Shown: positions 24,640 to 37,245, counted from the first letter of the stretch. The stretch is DNA of 64,000 nucleotides from Sipunculus nudus (GCA_026874595.1 CM049320.1:32146214-32210213); one strand, 5' to 3'. Notes: generated from the sequence alone by a model not told the origin. Numbers and translations are program-made.

Positions 24640-25465
24640 TATATAAATGCATACTGTGTATGTATTAGAAGGAAAATCCTTTGATAAAATCACAAGTTAT
24701 AAAACACATAATTGTCAAAGACATCCACCATGGATATAAAGAATAGCAACTTCTCAAGATGCTAACATCTCCAGTTAATAAAAGTAAAAACAGCTGTTTA
24801 CTCATATGCTATGCATATTTTATTCCTTTACTTCAAACAACTACTGGCCAAATCGGTCTTATATGACAAATATATTCTGTTTTTATACATGCCACATAAC
24901 TTAGTCAAATATATAATAAACTTAGAGTTATTCTTAACCAAGCTTTTGTAAACATATGTGGTTGTGTATTGTAAGTTATCATCAGCTGGTTGGGGACAAT
25001 ACCTGTGCAACACTGACCAATAACCCTTAGCAAGTTCAGGCCGATGTACGGTCAACTACCCCACATCTGCCATAAAACTGTACGATCAAAAAGATCTACC
25101 GAAAGGCCTGCTTAAGTCTGCCTTTGATGAGCAGGCATTCACTTAGCTTTCAGGCTTCACAAACATATAGGGAACTGTGAATACCAGGCTCCAGAGCAAA
25201 TTTGTGACTTATCAACTTTATTATGCTTATGCTGTTTGCATTACATAATCCTTAGCCCATCACCAAAGGCCAAATTGCTTTAACTGTCAGCCGTGAATGA
25301 TTCCCATGGGCATAGATAAGATTTAGAAGGAGTCACCCCTGCCCACACAGGGCACACACACCTTGATATATGACAAATTTGGCCGGGGTGTGTGTGTGGA
25401 GGGGGGGGGGGGCGCTATATACATAGTCAGGGAGACACCAGTCATATACGTGGCATTATGTATAA
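24640..25465. other. No gene recognised
   Basis: Unassigned DNA. A purine run with about 12 G lies at 25398-25411, next to TGTGTGTGTG. Confidence 0.5.
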
Positions 25466-25469
25466 TTAT

Positions 25470-26010
25470 AAATTTATTGCAGAAAATGGTAACTGGTTGC
25501 AAAAAGATCACAAATCAAGGTGCGGATGCCACCTTCTCACCCATGGACAATTTAAGCAATGGTTAATAAAACAAGTGATTTTCAAGCTTTTACTTTTGAT
25601 TCTTTCGGGAGATTATTGAATATGGAGGGTTATCATACAAAACTTCTGACTAAAAAAAAGGAAAACAAAGACTGAAAATTGTTTTGCAATAGATAATACC
25701 AACTAATGCTATGTATTTTTCTTATTTTAATGAATTGCCTAAATAATGTGTTACAATAATTTCTTTTATTTTAATTTAGAGCTATGAAATTTTTATAACA
25801 TTTACTAAATATGAATTAAGAAAATCTGCTTCAAGTCATTAAATAGTGTTCATTTATGTTTTTATATACACTAAATTGATAAGTTTTGAAATTCATTAAA
25901 TAAAAATTATTTAATAAATGTTTATGCTCAGTCAGTAAAAAAGTACAGAAAAAAAATTAATTTCCATGCATTATTGAGATATATTATTCGTATAAACAAG
26001 ACAAGCTTCA
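25470..26010. repeat. Repeat Y, copy 1 (partner at 49690-50290)
   Basis: Same-strand similarity to 49735-50280: AAAATGGTAACTGGTTG, then CCATGGACAATTTAAGCAATGG, then TTTAGAGCTATGAA and a CATTTACTAAATATGAAT segment. Non-coding. Confidence 0.65.
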
Positions 26011-26955
26011 AATGACCCTGGAATAAATACAAATTTATGATAAGGCATACAACTTTTTATCTTAAAATACTTACAAAGATAATTTTCAAATTTGAGTTCA
26101 ACCATTGTGATTATTTCGTGATTTTATTATATATATCAAGTATAAAACCAAACGTATTTTCCCATGTTGTAATCCAAAAAGTAATCAATCAAAACCTTCT
26201 TGATATCGTAATAATGAAGATGGTGCAAAACATTCCCCAAGTTTACCAGGTTATGCAGTGATTCATATCAATGTAGAAGTTCAAAGTAATAGTTCAGGCC
26301 ATTAGTTAATATGTTTGTGACAGTTCTGGAAAAAATTCAGGCATAATTGCAAAATTTTCTACGATTTGACAATAAAAGCAGTGATATGTGTGATGATGAC
26401 GCATTTTATTGAGGTCTCTAATGGCTCACCAAAATTGTAAAATATTTTCCGTTTTACCTTAATATTACCTTAACTTTTTGATCTTGGTTTACTTCACATG
26501 TACAATTTATGCAAGCCTAATATTCAAAACAATGTAAAGAATAAATACAATTTGCGATTTCTCTATCCTGGTTGAAATGTTACATGCAATTATGAGCTTT
26601 AGTATTTATATAGTTGACAATATATTTTTTGTCGGCCATTAACGTTAAAAAATATTCCATCGTAAACCTAAATTCTGAAACGATTTTTTTTTTTTCATTT
26701 TTTTTAAATCTGTAATAGATAGCTTTTATGTGAGCATTTTGTGCAAATTACACCTTATCTTCGCGTATAAACATTTCAAATTTGAATATTTAAACAATTC
26801 ATAAATTTGAAACTTACCACCAAAAAAAGTCCTATCGATTTTAACTTGATGAAGTCATTCATTTCTTTACTTGGCCGTTTTACAAATCATCTATATTTAC
26901 ACTGTCACTAAATTTTTATTTAATCTGTTTTAATTTTTTTTTATTATTAATTCTC
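26011..26955. other. No gene recognised; very A+T-rich
   Basis: Long T and A runs, no coding similarity. The 74-codon frame at 26037-26261 has a composition expected of random A+T-rich DNA. Confidence 0.5.
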
Positions 26956-26959
26956 GGGT

Positions 26960-28165
26960 TAGCTTTATATTTGTATGTGTCGAAAGGAGGTCAATGTCTC
27001 CGATCAGGGTCATTTAACATTAGACAAGAGGACACGGCTTTTAGGTATGCCGTTGAAGTAGGGGCATTGTTTCCAGTCTTCTTAGTATTCAGCGCGCTTA
27101 TGCATAGGATGAACCTAACTAGCAAAGCAATCCCAGGCTTTTTGTTAGATTTATTAATATAGAAGAGACTCCTTGGTAGAAGTGTATTTAAGGGGGGCGT
27201 TTATTCGAGTCAGTCTTCGGTGTCGAGAAGTCTGCCATCGAACCAGTTGGGGTTCCGTGCCGCCAGTCGGGGAACAAATGCCGCCAGCTGGCTATCTAGA
27301 GCCACCAGTCAGGGGCCAGTATTGTCTTACCTGTGCACGTTAGTATAACTAGAGTTCGGTTCAGAACACATCTGCCGTTCAACCTGTCCAACTTTGTAAA
27401 GGACAGGGCTAGGATGCATTAGTTAATTTTCTTTCCTTAGTTTGTAACAAGAGAATATTGAAATGCCCAGAGCTTCTTTTTAGAAGCTTTAGTTTTCGAC
27501 TTGGGTATTTATTAATATATTTATATATATTATTTATTAATGACAGTATATTTCAAAAGGATAACTCGGAGAAAATTGCCTCTCGGACAGCTTCCCCAAA
27601 CGGTCAGACAGTATTCAATGTGACCCTGTATTAAAGGAATGTATCAAGAACGTGAAGTAGGTTGTGGTAACCACTTACTAAGGCGATATAGAAGTCCCAT
27701 CCTCGGCGTTAGTCTTCTCTACAAATTATTAACATGTTAATTTCATTTAAGGTAGGTCTTGAGCTTTCGTAACACAAAGTATTACGATTGTATCCTGGTA
27801 TTGGATGATATGGTCATTTAGTCTTAAGAGGAACTTGACTTAAGATCGTGACCTTTTATTATTTAAGAAAACGGCTTTACAGAACAAAGGAGGCCAGCAA
27901 AAGCGAACCTGTGTTGGTTTAAGCGGCGGGTCAGTCATCAACCGTTGTAATATAACTTTAGTCCGGATTAATTTCATATAAACAGGCATACACACACACT
28001 TGAGCCACAGGGAAAACACGTTTATGCAACGAAAACTTCTTAAATGAATATTTCTACGCGGAGAGTGACCGGAAGCGTTGTCATAGTTTTCTTGTGAACA
28101 GGAAACGTTAAGCAACTTTTGTCTATTTTCTCTTTTTGTTCCATTCGCGTGATTGGGATATCACA
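26960..28165 (+). mobile_element. Probable gypsy LTR and leader
   Basis: Directly precedes the gag fragment on the same strand. It holds a TATA-like TATTTAAGGGG (about 27186), degenerate GTGCCGCCAGTCGGG units (27232-27325) as in the 23.9 kb remnant, and a tRNA-primer-like site at its end. The 5' edge is uncertain (candidate TG near 26973) and no second LTR was found to confirm length. Confidence 0.5.
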
Positions 28166-28167
28166 TC

Positions 28168-28185
28168 TGGCGATGAGCGGGTACA
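28168..28185 (+). promoter_or_regulatory. Candidate primer-binding site
   Basis: TGGCGATGAGCGGGT, a few bases after a CA-ending stretch and just before gag. LTR elements usually start minus-strand DNA at an 18-nt site beginning TGG; which tRNA would match was not determined. Confidence 0.4.
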
Positions 28186-28189
28186 GATG

Positions 28190-28784
28190 GCCCACATAGG
28201 GATCTGACGAGAGTTTGTCGAGTATGAGTGTTGAGTCGTGTCAGCCTATGTGGAGCGGTTTGAGTGTTATTGCACTGCAAATGAGATACATTCCTGGCAA
28301 TAATGGGCACGGCAGTGTATGCGATTGCCACCTATATGGAAGTTTGTCGGCACAAAAATGCCAAAAGACTTGACTTATAGAAAGCTTAAGGACATGCTTG
28401 AAAAGTACTTCTGGCCAATGGCTCTTGTTATTGCAGAAAGATTCTAATTCTACCAGAGGAGGGTTAAAAGGGGAGAAGATGGCTCCATACATCGTTTCAC
28501 TAAAGGAATTAGCGGCAACATGTGACTCTGGAAGTTTTCTTGAACAAGCTTTGTGTGATAGCTTAGTTTGTGGTTTAGTGACCAAAGTCATACAAAGGAG
28601 TCCTCTATCTGAAATTAATTTAAAGTTGATTTCCGCCCAGGACACTGCACAGGCTACGGAAATGGCGGACATTGATACTAAAAGTTTTGGACCAGATCAC
28701 ATTCAAAAGACACTAAAGTCCCGCGGGCCCGAAAATAGTTCACAGGATTTCGCACCGTCCACAGCGCCACCTGAAGGTGGGTAA
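28190..28784 (+). mobile_element. Ty3/gypsy gag fragment, broken
   Basis: Capsid-like gag region in three frames: YVERFECYCTANEI (about 28248), PKDLTYRKLKDMLEKYFWP (about 28362-28418), then MALVIAERF. A long frame with LEQALCDSLVCGLVTKVIQR (about 28540-28600) and LISAQDTAQATEMADIDTK follows. The order matches gag proteins of metazoan gypsy elements. Stops and at least two frameshifts separate the pieces. No zinc knuckle or pol follows; the element is truncated at about 28785. Confidence 0.8.
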
Positions 28785-29438
28785 GGGAACTGTTAGTTGT
28801 AATCTCCTATATTGTGGCATTTCCATAAGCTTTTTTCTTTAGAATTTATGTAATTTTGGCCTAATCATTTTACTTATGAACTGATATGAAATAATCCTGT
28901 TAGGAAATATCTTAAAATGCCTCCTGTTTATCAAAAGGACGTAGTACACGCATCAATGTACAGAAATTCATGTAAACTGAGATGGTTGCTTATATATATG
29001 GAAGTTGAAAGTATATATGTAAATATTTTATTTGTTAATGGGTTATAATTGGTTATTTTGTCATTCCGATAAGGTCCACAGGGTAAAACTTTCTGTGAAA
29101 CATTTAATTCATACTGTCATATTTCTCGTATTAATTATATCCATCATTCGGTTTGGAAAGTTGGAAAATATCTGTGATATGTTTAAATGCAGTTTAAATG
29201 AACAGATTTCTAATCAAATTTAAATAATTACGTTAAAGTACTGCTTTGTAGGTTATTCTTTGTATTAGCTTAGCACGTTTTGTATATATAGGCTATAACC
29301 TATTTTATATTTTTATATTTCTATTTTAATGCTGAGCCTTATATTTTTTGAGGATGTAACAAAGAATTTCACACTGCCAGGCGTACATAGGCTAGTCATG
29401 AAAACAACGGGAACGTTTGTCTTAACTAAGGAGTTTCA
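28785..29438. other. No gene recognised
   Basis: A+T-rich, no similarity to the other repeats of the window noticed. Confidence 0.5.
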
Positions 29439-29439
29439 A

Positions 29440-29530
29440 GTGTTTTGAAGCAGACCTTAGGACCGAGTGTCGATGGACCCGGTAGCTAAAAGGCCGAGGG
29501 TCTGTTGGGCCAAGTGTCTCTGGGGCCGAG
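29440..29530. repeat. Short GGCCGAGTGTCT tandem repeat
   Basis: Degenerate units of about 13 bp (GACCGAGTGTCGATGG, GGCCGAGGGTCTGTTGG, GGCCAAGTGTCTCTGG, GGCCGAGAG). A G+C-rich island in A+T-rich surroundings. Confidence 0.7.
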
Positions 29531-29839
29531 AGTTCAAGTTACCTTCGCGAATACGCAAAATATTTCTGGACCGATTTGCATGAAACAATGTTGACCCGTG
29601 GCACACATTCCTTTTAATTCTGATGCGGAGAGAACGGTTCTAGTAGGTGGATATGTGTGCTCTTTGGAGTGAAAATCTAGCACTGACAATAAATTGGGCA
29701 ATCCGAAAGAATACAATCTTTGCCATATTAAACGATAATCACAGAAAAAAATACATATCTTGTACTTATAGCAGAACACTCTTAATGTGGGTTGTGTTAC
29801 GGGGAAAAATAAAAGCGGACCGAACTGTCTTGCTAATGA

Positions 29840-29912
29840 AGCATGCTTTTCTAGCAAAGCTGTTGGAACATGTGGGCCACTATCATGGGTTCGATTCCCA
29901 GATCGGCCCAAT
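29840..29912 (+). mobile_element. tRNA-derived SINE head / tRNA pseudogene
   Basis: A box TAGCAAAGCTGTTGG at 29852-29866 and a perfect B box GGTTCGATTCC at 29888-29898 with tRNA-like spacing, followed by GATCGGCCCA closing an acceptor-like end. The A-box arm is too degenerate for a functional tRNA. The minus-strand open frame over it (NRTHDSGPHVP) is the usual artefact of this element type. Confidence 0.65.
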
Positions 29913-29984
29913 ATTTACCCCTGGGCAATTTGTCTTCGTAAGAATATACAATCTTAAAAAAAAATAATCGTTCCCAAAATAATG

Positions 29985-32528
29985 CTTTGGTAATATCTTA
30001 CAAAATAGTTGAATTGCACTGTCACAACTGAAGAAGATTTAATATTTACTAGGATATCTGTTTCATAGCATTTGTTACTTTACATTTAAAAAAGTTGCAG
30101 GCTCATCTTCTTGGCTTTATACAATTGAAAACCATGACAAGATACACTACGAACCGGGGCACGTGTTGTCCATGGCATACTTGATGTAAAGTTTCAGGTT
30201 AATTTAAGTTTACATGATCAGGAATGTTTTGATATTCATTCGCTTAATTTGCATTAAGCGTGAACAAAACCCTCCCTCATGTGGGATCTGAGCGATGCAT
30301 AACACTCATTCTGTACGGACGGCAATAACAAACAATCTATTCAATGTAGGAATTTCCTTTTTTTTTGCAAGTATATTGTCTCTCAATGTTCATTCCCTCC
30401 ATCTGTTAATACATAAACATATTTTTATGGTCAATGTTTTCATTCCTGTAACATGCAACACATTTTTGGTATAAATATTTTACCGTTAAACCTTATTTTT
30501 TGTTGAAACTGTATATACCTGGGCTTGCCAAAATTCTCAGTCTATTACAGGGAGCTGTATTGCATGGTCGGCCAAACCTTACATTTCCTGTATACTTTAT
30601 ATTTGATAATATAAATAGAGGCTGTTTTATAGAACACATTTGAAACATAAGTATTGATGAAGAAGTCTGAAGAATGGTTGTACGTGGTATATATTATTTC
30701 AGGTAGTGTTTCCTTGATTGAAAGCCCCAAAACACAAACTGTTAAGATGAACACAGAATAGCTAAATAAATTCCTGGTGAAGTTTGGTCGGACTAACGCT
30801 CTAAGAAACTTCATCCTTATTTGCTTTTGACTCTTACACTTGATGTTTGGAATTTAATACCATGACTGAGGCTAGTGCACGAATGATTAAAAAAATTATA
30901 ATAATGATGGATGTACGAACTAGTATAGAATGATGAGTGTTTACATGTATTAAATTGTTTCCTTGTCACTAAACCCAGAGAATCGATAGAATTCTCAATT
31001 ACCAATAAAAAATCTTGATATTTGCCTACATTACACTGGCTTAACGATTGGTAACGTTCTTAAGAATTTGCACTGTCTGCGTCGTTTCGGCAAGTATTTG
31101 ATCATTTCTCAAACAAACTTATTTTTAAGAATAGATAGCACATTACCTGTTTTATAGTCCCAGTAACCACTGCGGGAGTAAATGCAAAAGTGTTCAGCTT
31201 ATGAGGAATAATGTCGGGTAAGATCACGTCATGAAACACATCTAGCAAAAAGTGTATACACGAGACTTGGCCACAGACGAGTTACTTGGAGAGTCGAATG
31301 GTTACACTATCAATTATCATCGGGTAAAACATTTTTGCGTCGAAGTATTTTTTTTTATATTTTGATATATGTTTATTTTGATACTAGAGAGCACGTATTC
31401 TAAATGAAGCAATGAACTTTCCCTTGAACACATTTCTTTAACTGCAATTGTAATCGTGGTGGCTGTGTTTGTTGGCTATGTGCCTTAATGTTTTGTTCCA
31501 TAATTCTATATGAAATGCCATCTTTCCTTCCTACTCAGTTATAAGGAAATGTGCAGCAGAAACAACAATAGTAAGCAGTAGAACTTGACAGAATTAGTAT
31601 TGAACTAGAACTAGAACTAGTGCTAGTTCTAATACTAATGCTATCCTTTTACAATTCGAGTAAATGGGCACGATTGTACAAATTTTTGGGCTAAATAATA
31701 TTGCTATGCACATCCACTCATATAGACTGCTGACTACTACTTTATTTCGCAATTGCTGAATATTTACGGTCATTTAAATATCCACTAGACCCAAATTGAA
31801 AAGCGCTCATGAAGTATGTTGATTGGCACCAGTGATAAGAGAGTAACACAATGAAGTTAATAAAGTCTTGTAAAGTACAATAACAATATGATAAAAGTTG
31901 AATATGCACATAATTATGCCACGCAAGGCAGAGCACAGTGCGTTCATGAGAAGTACAGGATTAAAGGGATTACGATTAACTAAAATGAAACATAAGGGAT
32001 ACAAAATAGCAATCAGACATGTTCGAGGGGTGGGGAGATTCAAGTGATTTTTGGTCATTTTCGAAAGACCTCTGAGAATCAGACAATGTGTTTCACGTTA
32101 TAGAATAAAAAAATTATCAATTGTAATATACTTTGTCCGAGGTTTGATTTTATATAGTTAATAGACATGGGCATTGCAAGTGCGATTTTGTTGGTGAAAC
32201 ATTTCAAATCCTGCATATTCAAATACCAGATGATGCCAGCTCTCTAGACCTAGATTAAATTGAAATACTAAAACATGATTTACAACTAAAATTGATTACA
32301 TAATATTTTCGTGTCCATGAATTTTTCTGTTTTTCTCTGTAGCTAGAATTGAAGTAACTTAATCCTAATTATTTACTTTTTGATTAAAACAATAACAGAT
32401 CAATGTTATATTTGACGCAAATATAATGAGTGTTCAGCTTCCCAATATATTCTCCTCTGATGCATATACAGGGAGCACCGAAGAAAACTTGCACCATTTG
32501 CAATCCGGTATCTCGTTTCTGGGTCATG
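29985..32528. repeat. Downstream flank of methyltransferase copy P
   Basis: Collinear with 43440-45830, 37246-37830 and 51250-53330 (for example CTGGGCTTGCCAAA at about 30520, 37259 and 51409). Includes one dispersed-module copy (30060-30420; TTTGCATTAAGCGTGAAC near 30248). No gene on it; it lies 3' of the minus-strand methyltransferase. Confidence 0.75.
31593..31639. repeat. Small palindrome
   Basis: ATTAGTATTGAACTAG at 31593-31608 faces CTAGTTCTAATACTAAT at 31623-31639, complementary except for one extra base. The matching places at 44330 and 52330 are not palindromic, so it arose locally, probably by duplication of the AACTAG units. Confidence 0.8.
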
Positions 32529-33795
32529 TCATCGGCTGAGTGGTTTCACTGCGAGAGGCATGACACATTTGAGGATTTCCTTAGTTTGACATCGGTGACC
32601 GTCAGTCATACTACTTGTGAAATAGCAGCCATCATATCGTCAAGTAAATCTTCTCTAATTTCCTCAAGCACCAGATCCAGTGCAGGATGAATACCTTTCG
32701 TCTAAGCTGCAGTGGACACATATCTCGTGAACATTCAATTTATACTTAATCAAAGACTTATCAATATTAAATCAGACAGGTTTATATATACAGTGGAACG
32801 CCTGTATTACGGTCACCATCGGGACTGGATGAAAGTGGCCTTAATACAGGAGTGACTGTTATACAGGACTTGTCCAGGATTTGGAGGGTGGGGTAAATGT
32901 AACACGAAACCAAGTTCAAATCTTTATTACAATCAACAAAATAAACGTATATACAGAGTATTAGTATGACTACTGTTATCAATGAAAAAATAAAATATTT
33001 ATAATCACGTTAACCCTATGTATATCAATTGCCAACAATATATACAAATACAGTTTTTGTGAAGCGTGTGTTGAAGTTAAGAGAAGAAATAGAGCTCCTT
33101 GGTCGCATTTAGCATGTTGTAAATTATACTAAATGGAAAAATGCGTAATTATTTTAAACAATATTGTATTTTTAAAGAAATCAGTCTGTTCATGTTTATT
33201 TGAAAAAGTCATCGGTCATACTTTTACATGAAAAAAAGAGGAAAGTATAGTATACCCCTTGTCATTGGTAATTCATTAATGGGTATTTCGTAATGGATGA
33301 CATCAAACCCATGCCTCAGGAGCAGTTCCTTGAAGACATTTTCTTTTCAGCCAGGGCACATCTCCCGCCTTAGACGGTTCGATAGACGCTTAAACCCATT
33401 GTTCTAATGCCTGAAATTTCAAGCATAAACTATACAGAATATGACTCATAAAGTTACACTGGATGAGAGTGATAATCAAATGAATAGTATATTCATCTGC
33501 TAGCGAGACGTAAGTTAATATTGCTAATAATTGTTGAGAATAATCATTTCGTGACCTCAGCGCTTATCCACCGCTTCCAACGAGGGCTTCCAATTATCTT
33601 TTTTGTAATAGCACCCATATAATGCTAGGATTGATCATATTAAGGAAACAGTAACATGACCCTTCCACCTGTTTTAAGGAGCCAGTTGATGTTATCAAGA
33701 GCACATTTCATGTTACGAACCCATGGGAACGCAAAAAAGGACGTGGTATACGAAAAGTAAGATTTGTACCTGGTGCTGTCTTGTAGGTAACGATC
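32529..33795 (-). pseudogene. JHAMT-like methyltransferase, copy P
   Basis: Paralogue of the intact gene at 45,834-48,421. Exon 2 (33556-33795) is exactly 240 nt as in the intact copy, with its splice acceptor and donor GTCACG kept, but has two in-frame stops after LLFP (about 33640 and 33625). Exon 3 (about 33262-33410) has a stop and an indel. Exon 4 (32529-32706) opens with a stop at its second codon and is frameshifted later; IHPALDLVLEEIREDLLDDM is still readable. Exon 1 with the SAM-binding motif is absent: homology ends near 34085 where a Tigger-like element begins. Non-functional. Confidence 0.88.
32791..32890. mobile_element. pogo-like terminal fragment in intron 3 of copy P
   Basis: After TATATA comes CAGTGGAACGCCTGTATTAC and, inside, CTTAATACAGGAGTGACTG. 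The CAGTGGAACxxCxx start after a TA is typical of pogo/Tigger-type ends. The other end was not found. Confidence 0.45.
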
Positions 33796-34088
33796 CTGAA
33801 TTGATAAAAATATTAATATTGATAATAATAATAATAATAATATAATAATAATAATAACAATAATAAAGGAAGAGAGAGAGAAAGAGAGAGGGATGTGATT
33901 GGAACGCATCCATCGTGTCTCAGAGTCTGTGGTTATCTTGCGAGGCTGCATTATAAGTCCTCTATCATTTTCATTATTCCACCTATGGAACATCATATAC
34001 AGTTTCTAGACACTAACAGCTGCTTGTTTTACAGTTATGTCCAATACTCATACCACATCATTCACAACTAGAATTTAATAACAATATA

Positions 34089-35440
34089 CAATGGAACCCC
34101 GCCTTCCGACCATCTCACAATTTCGACCACCCCACAATTACGACCAATTTGCTTGACTCCATTTTTTAATTTATTTATGTTTATATGACTATAAATGACC
34201 ACAGAATAACAAACAGAATTCCTGTCCCCGGCGCATTTGCGACCCCGCTAATGCGACCACAGCCGAAACGTACTGATACAACATTGTTCACGAGTCAATG
34301 GCTGCGCCTTGGCACAGGTGCCTTAACGAAAGATTAAAGAGGTAAACAAAGATTCCCAACCCGAGTGTAAATCTGGTCCCGCATATCTTCCTCACTCGAT
34401 GTCCGCGCTGAGACTCGTTGAGGCGTAAGTTATAGATAAAAGAGGGTAACAATCATTCTGATTACCTAATGAGCCGGTCTGCCTGTCTTGTGGTCTTTTG
34501 CTAGCGATGCTTATTGCCCCTCAGTTAACACCTGTATTACAGCTACCCCAAGTGCGTGGGTGAGAGCTTAATATTTCTACTCATCCAATATTTGTTCGAT
34601 CTTCATTGGTCATATAACCGACCTTGTTAATCCTAAATGTGCTCATACCTTACACACACTGAGTATTGATCAGTCATTAAAATGTATAAATAAAGCTTGC
34701 ATGGGGTCAAATCTCACACATTGTTTTGCCTTATCAGATAGATTGCTGTCAGTTTATTTCTCTACTGGTTCAGTTTACGTTTAAATTGCTTGCTTTTGCA
34801 CGACCATGCCTCAGAAAGAGCTCTCCTTGAAGAAGAAAGGGGCATTAATCAAGGCGGCAACACCAGGACGCAGTCAACGCCAAATAGCTCAGCTAAAATG
34901 CTAGCGTCGGTAAAACTACAGTTCACACAATATATACTCAAGTTGAATGCTAAATATATGACAGCCACGTATTATGTTCAATATGTATTCAGAAGGTTGT
35001 CCTCGTATTGCCTCTAGTGTAATTATGTGTAAATCTTTAGTCACTACGTATATGTCCATATATGTATATTAATTATTATCATGAATAAATATATATAACT
35101 TTTTTTTCTGTTCGGCTACACATATAAATAAGTAAAATATTTTGTTATACTTCACATTTAACATATGCAATAGATACAAACTGATTCACATTTAACATTG
35201 GCGTGTTAATGGAACCAAGGTAAGGGTTTGACAAATACGACCAATAGGTGGCAGTAGCATACATCTTGTTTTAGCAACACACAAGAAAATCATAATAAGG
35301 GTCCTCCGTTAAGTAAAATATATTTTATAATATACATTAAACATATGCAACAGATACACACTGATACACATTAAACATCTACGTGTTAAATGGGACTTAG
35401 GTAGGAGTTTTACCACTTCGAAATTACGACCACGTTCCTC
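34089..35440 (+). mobile_element. Tigger/pogo-like DNA transposon, truncated
   Basis: Begins after TA with CAATGGAACCCCGCCTTCC and repeats of CACAATTTCGACCACC-like words; GCATTTGCGACCCCGC follows at 34231. It holds the start of a CENP-B-type transposase at 34806. Sub-terminal words reappear near 35420 (AAATTACGACCACG), but no exact matching terminal inverted repeat was found there, so the right edge is approximate. Confidence 0.6.
34806..34904 (+). pseudogene. Tigger/pogo transposase N-terminus
   Basis: MPQKELSLKKKGALIKAA followed by GRSQRQIAQL, then a stop after 32 codons. This corresponds to the first helix-turn-helix of CENP-B/Tigger transposases, which opens with a Leu-Ser-Leu-x-x-K-x-x-x-I pattern. 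The rest of the transposase, including the DDE core, is gone. Confidence 0.65.
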
Positions 35441-35454
35441 AGTCCCGAAGGTTT

Positions 35455-36830
35455 AACTTTTTGTCTCTGCTACATTTAGCGGAGATCATGAAATATTCCC
35501 TATTTGTATGACATAATACTTTGATGATTGTACCTTTTCCCTTATTTTTTTTTTATTTTTCTTGAAGGTTGAGAGCTCTTCACCTCAAAATAATGCAAGT
35601 AAGTAGGTAAATTTTATACTTATGTCTTATGTCAAACCTCTAACTACTTTTTCTAGATTTTATGGATAGTTTGTATGACATGGATCATGAGACTATAGCA
35701 CCATTTTATATATTATTAAACATTCTTAGCGGTTATGCTTTATGTTTGTACAGCCATCAATCGCGATTTGTAACGTTACATAAATTTGTATCGTGACGCC
35801 ACTTGTTGTGTGCCCTAGGGTGAAGACAATTCAGCATTTCACATTTTAGCGGGTTTTTGTTTACATATAATCCAGAGCATTACTAGTAGTTTTTTTTATG
35901 TTTAAAGATGAATTTTCTTTTTCAGAAGTTAACTTTGTTGTTATTCATCCTTTGTTCCAAAGTTCATTTTTTAAACTAGGTTATTCGTTTTTTGTGTATA
36001 AAATGTACCCTACAAGGTATTAGTAGCATTATTATGTTGGTGCCTAATTAGCAACGAATTAGGACTAAGACAATAAATAATTATTTTATTAGTAATGTTT
36101 AAGGACGTACCTCACCCTCTTTTCTGTATCAATTCTTTAATATATTTTAATTATTCACACGATATAAATTGATAGTCACGTTAGTAATACTTCTATCTGT
36201 ATTTGTATTTGGTCAATTGATTTGATATCACGTTTTCGACCACTCATTTTCTCTCATTATCAAAACATCACGTTTTCAAATTATGACCACTCATTTTCTC
36301 TCATTATCAAAACATCATGCAGACCTTCTTACCACCTAATAAACGTTTGTATTTAAACCTCTCTCTTTATTTATACCACTTGCATACTTAATAGGAGTAA
36401 GGCAATGACATTTTATGTTAAGGTTCGTGTAGAGTTACCATCCCCACTTCACCATTAAACAACACTCGCCAGCAAAGGGAAATATCTTTGCCCAAAACGT
36501 CCAAAGCAAATTCATCCCGTGATGATTTTTCATGGCAATCCATGTTGCTTCTTGCTTTACCGAATGTAGATATAAGCCAGCATTTATTAATGTATTGACA
36601 TTGTCTTTCTCTCCCTCCCTCTATATATATATATATATATATAGAGGAAGATATTTACAAAATTACAGACGTAAGCAATTGTGAAACTATCTGTGAAGTA
36701 ATCGGCAGCCCTTATGCGGAGTACCTAGGGAATAAATTGAGCTTTTGAAGTTCATGATAGAGACATTTCTTAGTGAGGATTCCCGAAACCAGGCAATAAT
36801 AGCAATCAAGGTAATAAATATGTGTTTTCT
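35455..36830. repeat. Repeat X, copy 2
   Basis: Partner of 21160-22400. It carries a two-copy tandem of about 50 bp at 36225-36318 (CGACCACTCATTTTCTCTCA and ATGACCACTCATTTTCTCTC) and a (TA)n at 36624-36644. Non-coding. Confidence 0.65.
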
Positions 36831-36954
36831 AATGTCAACAAAGTAATACATAAATCAAACTCAAGAACAGTTCTGGCAGTAAAATGGAAAAAATAAATGA
36901 TTATATGAATGTGCTAAAGATATTAAGTTCCTATAAAGAGAGAATGATCTATTT

Positions 36955-37245
36955 GCTAGCAATTCGCGACCGCGGCGACCAGAAGGGAGGGGCCTGGCTG
37001 TCAAAGTAGCAATTTGCGGATTTACCCGAAAAAAAATTGACCTGGGGGTACCCGGAAATTGCAAACAATTTGAAACTGGGCGACGAGGAGAGAGTAGCCT
37101 GGTTGTCAAAGTAGCAATTTGCTAGCAATTTACGGATTTACCTCCCCCCAAAAAAATGTACCGGTGGTGTCCGCAAATTGCTAGCAATGAGCGACCGGAG
37201 CGACCAGAAGGGGAGGGGGCCAGCAATTTGCGAATTTACCCGAAA
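36955..37245. repeat. G+C-rich tandem/inverted repeat island
   Basis: About two and a half units of roughly 110-130 bp sharing GCGACCAGAAGGG(A/G)GGGGCC and AGCAATTTGCGGATTTACCC, with inverted copies (TCCGCAAATTGCTAGCAAT). Sharply richer in G+C than both sides. Open frames on either strand have no similarity. Confidence 0.7.

Noticed and set aside
29534-29911. 125-codon minus-strand frame containing NRTHDSGPHVP
   Set aside because: The wording comes from translating a tRNA-derived SINE in antisense; such peptides are common annotation errors.
29840-29912. Functional tRNA gene
   Set aside because: The B box is perfect but the acceptor and D arms do not pair well; a SINE head or pseudogene is the better reading.
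32430-32690. 86-codon plus-strand open frame
   Set aside because: It is antisense to the methyltransferase copy P exon 4 and has no similarity of its own.
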